From an uncultured Erysipelotrichaceae bacterium (GTDB lineage: Bacteria; Bacillota_I; Bacilli_A; Erysipelotrichales; Coprobacillaceae): DNA of 10,208 nt. How positions within the stretch are numbered: the stretch's first letter is position 1; the number at the start of each line of letters is the position of its first letter. Of the stretch, positions 5,992 through 10,208 are shown piece by piece. Position numbers and translations under genes: made by a program. The DNA is taken from NCBI GenBank assembly GCA_947573745.1, contig CANPGX010000026.1, positions 1-10,208 of the forward strand, read 5' to 3'. Below the pieces are notes generated by a model. It saw only the letters and a program-made list of their open reading frames with translations. It was not told the DNA's origin and did no database searches.

Positions 5992-6981
5992 ATGAGGTTT
6001 TCAAAAGAAATTGGTATTGACTTAGGTACAGCAAATATTCTTATCTATGTTAAAGGTGAAGGTATCGTTGTCAATGAACCAAGTGTTGTCGCTATGGATG
6101 CTGAAACGCAAAGACCTATTGCTGTAGGTAGTGAAGCTAAATCTATGTTAGGTAAAACCCCAGGGAGAGTGCAAGCTATTCGTCCATTAAAAGACGGTGT
6201 TATTGCAGATTTTCAAATCACTGAGATTTTAATTACACATTTTATTAATAAATTAAATTTAAAAGGTATTTTTTCAAGACCTACAATTTTAATTTGTTGT
6301 CCATCAAACATTACATCGATTGAAAAGAGCGCTATTAAAGATGTTGCAGAAAGATGTGGGGCAAAACGTGTTTACATAGAAGAAGAACCTAAAGTTGCTG
6401 CTATTGGTGCAGGATTAGATATTTCTAAGCCAACAGGAAATATGGTCATTGATATTGGTGGTGGAACAACAGATGTTGCGATTTTGTCATTAGGCGATAT
6501 TGTAACAAGTTCTTCATTAAAAATTGCTGGTGATAAAATGGATGAGGAATTAATTAAATATATCAAAGAGAAATATAAATTACTCATTGGTGATCATACA
6601 GCTGAGGAAATTAAGATTGATATAGGAACGGCATTAAAAGGTTCTCGCGATAAAACATTTGATGTTCGTGGTCGTGATTTAGTGACTGGTTTGCCACATA
6701 CGATTACTATTCATTCAGATGAAACAGAAGTAGCCTTAAGAGAATCTTGTCAAACTATTGTTCGTGCAGCAAAACATGTCTTAGAACAGACACCACCAGA
6801 ATTATCAGCAGATATCGTTAATCGTGGTATCTTCTTAACAGGTGGCGGGGCTTTGCTTCATGGCTTAGACAAGTTACTAGAAAAAGAACTGAATGTTCCT
6901 GTCTTTGTGGCTGACAAACCATTGGATTGTGTAGCTGAAGGATGCGGCATTATGTTAGACAATTTATCTTATTTAAAATAA
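5992..6981 (+). CDS. mbl: MreB-family cell-shape actin, Mbl type
   Basis: This is a bacterial actin of the MreB/Mbl group, an ATP-binding protein that forms membrane-associated filaments and directs the elongation machinery that inserts side-wall peptidoglycan. The 329 residues match the family length. Seen in order are phosphate-1 GIDLGTANILI (8-18), NEPSVVAMD (28-36), IRPLKDGVIADF (63-74), EEEPKVAAIGAG (130-141), phosphate-2 DIGGGTTDVA (154-163), TPPELSADI (267-275) and the adenosine motif TGGGALLHGL (283-292). The close match to remembered B. subtilis Mbl (shared FINKLN, LICCPSNITS and TSSSLKIAGDK) and the place after spoIIQ favour Mbl over MreB or MreBH. AAGGAGGT (5978-5985) with a 6-nt spacer fixes the start. 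spoIIID, which lies before mbl in B. subtilis, is absent from this gap. Confidence 0.94.
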   Translation: MRFSKEIGIDLGTANILIYVKGEGIVVNEPSVVAMDAETQRPIAVGSEAKSMLGKTPGRVQAIRPLKDGVIADFQITEILITHFINKLNLKGIFSRPTILICCPSNITSIEKSAIKDVAERCGAKRVYIEEEPKVAAIGAGLDISKPTGNMVIDIGGGTTDVAILSLGDIVTSSSLKIAGDKMDEELIKYIKEKYKLLIGDHTAEEIKIDIGTALKGSRDKTFDVRGRDLVTGLPHTITIHSDETEVALRESCQTIVRAAKHVLEQTPPELSADIVNRGIFLTGGGALLHGLDKLLEKELNVPVFVADKPLDCVAEGCGIMLDNLSYLK

Positions 6982-6991
6982 TGAATACGAT

Positions 6992-7025
6992 AGAAGGAAA
7001 GCAGGATTGGCTTTCCTTCTTTTTT
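6992..7025 (+). terminator. Intrinsic terminator after mbl
   Basis: The perfect 11-bp stem AGAAGGAAAGC (6992-7002) / GCTTTCCTTCT (7010-7020), with a 7-nt loop, is followed by a T run to 7025. It is among the best terminators in the window and ends the mbl transcript. Confidence 0.9.
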
Positions 7026-7035
7026 AATTCTATAT

Positions 7036-7049
7036 AGAAAGCGCTTTTA
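7036..7049. promoter_or_regulatory. Candidate CcpA (cre) operator
   Basis: AGAAAGCGCTTTTA matches 12 of 14 positions of the ideal cre palindrome TGAAAGCGCTTTCA, with the central AAAGCGCTTT perfect. It lies just upstream of the likely -10 region of the 7118 gene, a position that would fit carbon-catabolite repression of that gene. No ccpA gene is in the window, so the regulator is assumed. Confidence 0.45.
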
Positions 7050-7052
7050 AAA

Positions 7053-7061
7053 TATGATAAT
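7053..7061 (+). promoter_or_regulatory. Possible -10 region of the 7118 gene
   Basis: TATGATAAT contains two overlapping -10-like hexamers (TATGAT at 7053 and GATAAT at 7056). No clear -35 lies 16-18 nt upstream. The strong terminator before it means the downstream gene needs its own promoter, and this is the best candidate. Confidence 0.35.
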
Positions 7062-7117
7062 ATGAAATTATAGGAAGAAGGAAAAATATTTTTAAAGATC
7101 AAGAAGGAGGCGCTATT

Positions 7118-7603
7118 ATGAAACAATATAAAAAATGGTTATTAGGTGTCTTCGTACTCTTCTTTATAGGAGTAGGTATTTATCTGAATTTTCCAACGAA
7201 AGAACATGTTGCAAGAAAAATGTTAAATTTTTGGTATTCAATGAGTCATGCACAAGGAACAAAGTTATCTAAAGAGAATGATTGGTATAATTATCGTTAT
7301 GATATTTTGTATTCTCATGAATTGGAACGCTATGCGACAGAGAAAGGCATCATGTCTTTTACGAGTCAAAGTGTTTTAACTATTCCTAATCAATATATAG
7401 ATATGGGTATCTTAGAAGTCTCATTGTATCAGTTTCAATTAACACATTTTGAAGATGATATATATGCCTATCATGCAGTAGCACAAATGGTTTATATGGA
7501 TGGACATACGGAGTCTAAAGAAGTATCAGGACGTCTACGTATCATCAAAGCTCATTGGGGTTGGAAGGTTGATGGTTTTTTACAAAAAGAGGGTTTACTT
7601 TAA
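7118..7603 (+). CDS. Unrecognised protein with one N-terminal membrane anchor
   Basis: I do not recognise this 161-residue protein. It has a short basic N-terminus (MKQYKKW), one membrane helix at about 7-24 and no lipobox cysteine, so it is probably anchored with the remaining roughly 135 residues outside the membrane. The outer part is rich in Tyr, His and Trp. It alternates short hydrophobic and polar stretches and ends in GRLRIIKAHWGWKVDGFLQ, a pattern reminiscent of the last strands of NTF2-like (SnoaL/DUF4440-type) folds; that is only an impression. AAGGAGG (7104-7110) with a 7-nt spacer supports ATG 7118. The gene stands alone between the mbl terminator and its own terminator, with a cre-like site upstream. 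Codon use resembles its neighbours, so recent transfer is not suggested. It is very probably a real gene; its function is unknown. Confidence 0.88.
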   Translation: MKQYKKWLLGVFVLFFIGVGIYLNFPTKEHVARKMLNFWYSMSHAQGTKLSKENDWYNYRYDILYSHELERYATEKGIMSFTSQSVLTIPNQYIDMGILEVSLYQFQLTHFEDDIYAYHAVAQMVYMDGHTESKEVSGRLRIIKAHWGWKVDGFLQKEGLL

Positions 7604-7636
7604 GAGGGAAAAGAAAGATTTTCCTTCTTATTTTTT
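7602..7636 (+). terminator. Intrinsic terminator after the 7118 gene
   Basis: The 11-bp stem AAGAGGGAAAA (7602-7612) / TTTTCCTTCTT (7619-7629) contains one G-T pair and a 6-nt loop. It is followed by A and six T (7631-7636). The left arm begins in the stop codon. Confidence 0.85.
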
Positions 7637-7646
7637 ATTGAAGACC

Positions 7647-7675
7647 TTGATATTTTGTTTTGTTTATACTAGCAT
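7647..7675 (+). promoter_or_regulatory. Possible promoter of the 7707 gene
   Basis: TTGATA (7647-7652, five of six bases to TTGACA) is followed after 17 nt by TAGCAT (four of six to TATAAT). A better -10 hexamer, TATACT at 7665-7670, lies within the same stretch but lacks a -35 at proper distance. Either would serve the gene at 7707, which is preceded by a strong terminator. Confidence 0.35.
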
Positions 7676-7706
7676 GGAGTTATAAATAAAAAAAGGAGAA
7701 AGAATA

Positions 7707-8636
7707 ATGGAATTACATGATGATGTTAGAAGATTGATTAGTGCTAAGGCAAGTAAGATTTCTCAATATAATGGTAGACAATTGAGAGAAGCTATTTTGA
7801 AGTCAGAAGGTCGTGTATTGATGGGACAAACTTATTTAAAGAATCCAATTTTATTCCCTGAATGTACTAGTACAGAATTGATGTTTGCCTTTGGTGCAGA
7901 TATGGTTTTATTAAATGGTTTTGATTTTTCAGATCCGACAACATGTCAAGGTATGCAAGGTTTTGATTATCAAGGGTTAAAAGCTTTGGTAGGTGGCAGA
8001 CCTGTGGGAATCTATTTAGGTTGTCCAGGACCCCATGTAGACTTAGAAAAAGACCCAACACTACGTGGTATGGTTTGTTCAGAAGAAAACTTATTAAAAG
8101 CTAAAGAATGGGGTGTTTCTTTTGTGATCTTAGGGGGTAACCCTGGTAGTGGTACATCTATTAAAGATGTTGTAAGATGGACTAAGAAATGCCGTGAAAT
8201 CTGTGGTGAAGACATGCTGATCTTTGCTGGAAAATGGGAAGATGGTATCGTAGAAAAGGTATTGGGAGATCCATTGGCAGATTATGATGCAAAAGAGATT
8301 ATTTTAGAACTCATTGAAGCAGGTGCAGACATCATTGATTTCCCTGCTCCAGGATCAAGACATGGTATCACAGTAGAAATCATCAGACAGTTAATAGAAT
8401 TTACACATCGCCATGGTGCTTTGGCAATGAGTTTCTTAAATAGTAATGTTGAAGCGGCTGATAGAGATACGATTCGCCAAGTAACCCTTATGATGAAACA
8501 AACAGGTTGTGATGTACACGCTATTGGAGATGGTGGCTTTGGTGGCGGTACATGGCCAGAAAATATTTACCAAATGTCAGTAACTTTAAAGGGTAAGGCC
8601 TATACTTGGGCACAAATGGCTACACCAAGAAGATAA
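7707..8636 (+). CDS. Conserved TIM-barrel-like protein of unknown function
   Basis: This 309-residue, probably cytosolic protein looks highly conserved, with glycine-rich loops after predicted strands: LGCPGPH (104-110), GGNPGSGTS (143-151), FAGKWEDG (173-180), DFPAPGSRHG (211-220), SFLNSN (242-247) and HAIGDGGFGGG (271-281). Alternating helices and strands with a late GDGG loop suggest a TIM barrel binding a phosphorylated ligand; this is inference. I recall similar Bacillota proteins carried in databases as PEP phosphonomutase-like, haloacid dehalogenase-like or DUF7916. The HAD DxDx(T/V) motif is not visible, so the HAD name looks wrong, and I see no clear phosphonomutase/isocitrate lyase active-site motif. 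AAAGGAG (7692-7698) with an 8-nt spacer fixes the start. It is flanked by terminators, so it is a single-gene unit and context gives no pathway. Confidence 0.9.
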   Translation: MELHDDVRRLISAKASKISQYNGRQLREAILKSEGRVLMGQTYLKNPILFPECTSTELMFAFGADMVLLNGFDFSDPTTCQGMQGFDYQGLKALVGGRPVGIYLGCPGPHVDLEKDPTLRGMVCSEENLLKAKEWGVSFVILGGNPGSGTSIKDVVRWTKKCREICGEDMLIFAGKWEDGIVEKVLGDPLADYDAKEIILELIEAGADIIDFPAPGSRHGITVEIIRQLIEFTHRHGALAMSFLNSNVEAADRDTIRQVTLMMKQTGCDVHAIGDGGFGGGTWPENIYQMSVTLKGKAYTWAQMATPRR

Positions 8637-8660
8637 GAGGATATTGTGTCCTCTTTTTTT
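8636..8660 (+). terminator. Intrinsic terminator after the 7707 gene
   Basis: The 8-bp stem AGAGGATA (8636-8643) / TGTCCTCT (8647-8654), with one G-T pair and a TTG loop, runs into seven T (8654-8660). Confidence 0.88.
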
Positions 8661-8734
8661 GTTTTCATGAATAAAATCACATGATGTTTCTTCCATTTAT
8701 CGACAAATTGTTTTAAAATAGAGGCGGTGATTTT

Positions 8735-9592
8735 ATGAAGCAGATTTTTCTTATTAATCCTGTTGCGGGAACTGGAAAACTTGTTTCTGTGATGAAAACA
8801 ATTGATGAAATTAAACAGGACGAAGATGTAATTATTTATACAAAAGCACCTAAAGATGCTTTAGATATTGTGCCTAGATATCCTCATTGTCGAATTTATT
8901 CTATTGGTGGAGATGGTACTTTGAATGAAGTTGTCAATGGATTATTAGATAACCAAGAATTAATTGTTATTCCTAATGGAACAGGTAATGATTTTTCAAA
9001 GGGGATTTATGCTCAAAAAGATCCTATTCAGGCTTTAACTTATTATGCAACAAGAAAGAGTCATCCTGTTGATCTTTTAAGCGTCAATGGGCATCGTTAC
9101 ATCAATTCAGCATGTTTTGGTTTGGATAGTGATACCGCTAATCATGTCCATGATCATAAGCTAACGAAATATCTACCTCATAAATGTGCGTATATTCTAG
9201 GGGCTTTAATAGAATATTTTAAATATCCCTATCATGAAGTGTGTGTTAAAGTGGATGGAAAAGAAGTCTATCAAGGAAAAGTGACTTTGTTTGCTGTGAA
9301 TAATGGTCAATATTATGGAGGGGGATTATCTTTGACACATCGTGCTAAAATCGATGATGGACTGATGGATGTTTGTATTGTTAAGAAGAAATCAAAATGG
9401 GTGATTCCTTTCTATATCCCCTGCTTTTTACAGCATCGATTAGATGAAAAACCATTTTGTGATTATTATCAGGCTAAAGAAGTAGAAGTTCATATGAAAG
9501 AGAAATATGCTTGTAATGTTGATGGTGAAATTGTTGAGGCAAAAGACTTCTACTTTAGAGTATTAAAGGGAAAGGCAAAAGTGGTTTTATAG
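8735..9592 (+). CDS. Diacylglycerol kinase-family lipid kinase
   Basis: This soluble or peripheral-membrane lipid kinase has the DAGK catalytic domain (DgkB/YegS/LCB5 superfamily), which transfers phosphate from ATP to diacylglycerol or a related lipid. The 285 residues are typical. Motifs in order are NPVAGTGK (8-15), GGDGTLNEVVNG (58-69, nucleotide-binding), PNGTGNDFS (80-88), NNGQYYGGG (189-197), DDGLMDV (207-213) and DGE (263-265). Phosphorylating diacylglycerol to phosphatidate for reuse in phospholipid synthesis is the usual role of DgkB; the substrate cannot be read from sequence, and a YegS-like or glycolipid kinase role is possible. Start: GGCGGTGA just upstream of ATG 8735. A TAAAAT at 8714-8719 could be its -10 but lacks a -35. 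The gene converges on the DUF1622 gene, with a shared hairpin between them. Confidence 0.9.
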   Translation: MKQIFLINPVAGTGKLVSVMKTIDEIKQDEDVIIYTKAPKDALDIVPRYPHCRIYSIGGDGTLNEVVNGLLDNQELIVIPNGTGNDFSKGIYAQKDPIQALTYYATRKSHPVDLLSVNGHRYINSACFGLDSDTANHVHDHKLTKYLPHKCAYILGALIEYFKYPYHEVCVKVDGKEVYQGKVTLFAVNNGQYYGGGLSLTHRAKIDDGLMDVCIVKKKSKWVIPFYIPCFLQHRLDEKPFCDYYQAKEVEVHMKEKYACNVDGEIVEAKDFYFRVLKGKAKVVL

Positions 9593-9597
9593 ACATA

Positions 9598-9623
9598 AAA
9601 AGCCAGTTTCTAGACTGGCTTTT
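9598..9623. terminator. Two-way terminator between convergent genes
   Basis: AAAAGCCAGT (9598-9607) and ACTGGCTTTT (9614-9623) are perfect inverted repeats around TTCTAG. Read in either direction the stem ends in a T run, so it can stop both the lipid kinase transcript and the DUF1622 transcript, whose stop codons are 5 and 14 nt away. Confidence 0.85.
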
Positions 9624-9637
9624 AACATGGGATTCTT

Positions 9638-10009
9638 TTAATGTGAGTGCTCATTTTCAACGACTTTTTCATTCTTAATTTCCCAATGGATCAAGAAGGT
9701 CAACGCTGCTCTTAAAAGAATGATAGCACCTACTTGAAGAATTTCAGACATATCACGAGCAATAACCGTTCTTAAAATTTCTCCACCAAGTTTAAATTCA
9801 AGTGCCATAGCAAGTCCCTCAGCTAAACGTAGACGTGTTTGAGGGTCTTTTTTGATCCAATTGTAAAATGCTTTGATAGCCGTAACAGCAATGACAGCCA
9901 AACCCATAAATTCAAGGGTGATCACAAAGAAGTTGACAAGGACTTCAAGGCTCTCATGTAGCCAAAGATTGACGGACCATGCATAGAGGACTGTGGGAAT
10001 ATGGTTCAT
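9638..10009 (-). CDS. DUF1622 family membrane protein
   Basis: This small integral membrane protein of 123 residues matches the DUF1622 pattern: a first helix (about 22-47), a charged segment KKDPQTRLRLAEG, then LEFKLGGEILRTVIA (about 70-84), a short polar turn, a further helix (about 88-108) and the closing WEIKNEK. The LEF-x-x-x-EILRTV and the Arg in the last helix are the family features I recognise. The C-terminus ends in ENEHSH, an acidic and His-containing tail. Its function is unknown. The start codon at 10007-10009 is preceded by GGGAG (10017-10021 on the reverse strand) with a 7-nt spacer. A good promoter lies just upstream, so it is transcribed apart from dut even though the two are adjacent and on the same strand. 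Confidence 0.85.
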   Translation of the reverse strand: MNHIPTVLYAWSVNLWLHESLEVLVNFFVITLEFMGLAVIAVTAIKAFYNWIKKDPQTRLRLAEGLAMALEFKLGGEILRTVIARDMSEILQVGAIILLRAALTFLIHWEIKNEKVVENEHSH

Positions 10010-10032
10010 AATATTTCTCCCTTCTTAAAACT

Positions 10033-10061
10033 ATTGTAACGTGTTTGTCGAAAGTTGTAAA
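10033..10061 (-). promoter_or_regulatory. Vegetative promoter of the DUF1622 gene
   Basis: Read on the minus strand, TTTACA (10056-10061) is separated by exactly 17 nt from TACAAT (10033-10038), each five of six bases to the sigma-A consensus. Transcription would start near 10026, about 17 nt before the start codon. Confidence 0.65.
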
Positions 10062-10063
10062 TG

Positions 10064-10084
10064 AAAAAAGGGTTATTCCCCTTT
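10064..10084 (-). terminator. Intrinsic terminator of dut
   Basis: On the minus strand AAAGGG (10079-10084 region) and CCCTTT (10067-10072) form a 6-bp stem around GAATAA, followed by more T to 10064. The dut stop codon lies in the loop. The stem is short but the T run is clear. Confidence 0.6.
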
Positions 10085-10208
10085 TGTTGTACTGCCAAAT
10101 CCACCATTTCTTACTTCTGAAACTTCATCATCATCCGTGATTCCATACTCTACAAAAATCCCTTGGGCGATACCTTCACCTTGACGAATAGAGACAGTTT
10201 TATCTTCA
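10073..10208 (-). CDS. dut: dUTP diphosphatase, C-terminal end only
   Basis: The visible 44 C-terminal residues of this minus-strand gene include IRQGEGIAQGIFVEY and, close to the end, RNGGFGST. The first matches the strand before the last motif of trimeric dUTPases (remembered as RIAQ-type), and RNGGFGST matches motif V (RxGGFGST), the glycine-rich arm that closes over the nucleotide of the neighbouring subunit. dUTPase converts dUTP to dUMP and pyrophosphate, which keeps uracil out of DNA and feeds dTMP synthesis. The remainder, including motifs I-IV, lies beyond the window. The VEYGITDDDEVSE insertion between the two blocks suggests the longer Bacillus/phage-type enzyme. Whether this copy is the housekeeping gene or prophage-borne cannot be told from what is visible; its chromosomal neighbours look ordinary. 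Confidence 0.9.
   Translation of the reverse strand, partial: EDKTVSIRQGEGIAQGIFVEYGITDDDEVSEVRNGGFGSTTKGE

Noticed and set aside
7500..7685. Short plus-strand open frame overlapping the end of the 7118 gene
   Set aside because: It is mostly out of frame with a well-supported gene and then runs through its terminator and the next promoter region.
7707..8636. Haloacid dehalogenase-type hydrolase as the product name
   Set aside because: No DxDx(T/V) motif or other HAD signature is visible in the 309 residues.
8665..8684. Inverted repeat TCATG-N10-CATGA before the lipid kinase gene
   Set aside because: The arms are only 5 bp in AT-rich sequence with no T run and no match to an operator I know; chance is sufficient.
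1..10208. Mobile elements, CRISPR arrays, tRNA or rRNA genes, riboswitches
   Set aside because: Intergenic gaps are all under about 140 nt and are taken up by promoters, terminators and ribosome sites; no repeats, transposase genes or structured RNA signatures are seen.

Overview
The window reads as a stretch of core chromosome from a low-GC, endospore-forming member of the Bacillota. The phylum and the sporulating lifestyle are well supported: strong AGGAGG-type ribosome sites, AT-rich codon use, a Bacillus-type F1 ATPase operon, SpoIID, a SpoIIQ-type LytM protein and an Mbl-type actin homologue. A class such as Erysipelotrichia would fit, but that is a guess from general appearance. No mobile element, CRISPR array, rRNA or tRNA gene is visible.

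Layout. Positions 1-4047 hold the end of the ATP synthase operon on the plus strand: atpA (5' end outside the window), atpG, atpD and atpC. They are tightly packed, with a 2-nt gap, a ribosome site sharing bases with a stop codon, and a TAATG overlap, and they close at a hairpin overlapping the atpC stop. Positions 4080-5897 hold a small DUF1146/YwzB-type membrane protein, spoIID and a spoIIQ-like gene, ended by a terminator. Position 5992 starts mbl, with its own extended -10 promoter and a strong terminator. Then come three single-gene plus-strand units: an unrecognised membrane-anchored protein (7118-7603) with a CcpA-like operator upstream, a conserved TIM-barrel-like protein of unknown function (7707-8636), and a diacylglycerol kinase-family lipid kinase (8735-9592). 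The right end is on the minus strand: a DUF1622 membrane protein (9638-10009) and the C-terminal end of dUTPase (10073 to the window edge).

How the genes relate. The order atpC, ywzB, spoIID, spoIIQ, mbl is a compact version of the Bacillus subtilis order, in which (from memory) murAA lies before spoIID and spoIIID before mbl. Neither fits in the short gaps here. ATP synthase makes or spends ATP at the membrane. SpoIID and the SpoIIQ-like protein belong to the engulfment stage of sporulation, and Mbl organises side-wall synthesis.

The window is mostly ordinary. The points most worth a second look are a possible hairpin over the spoIID ribosome site whose left arm is also a candidate sigma-E -10 element, a sigma-F-like element before spoIIQ, loss of the first zinc-ligand histidine in the SpoIIQ-like protein, an ATP-sensor motif in the epsilon subunit, and two proteins without known function.
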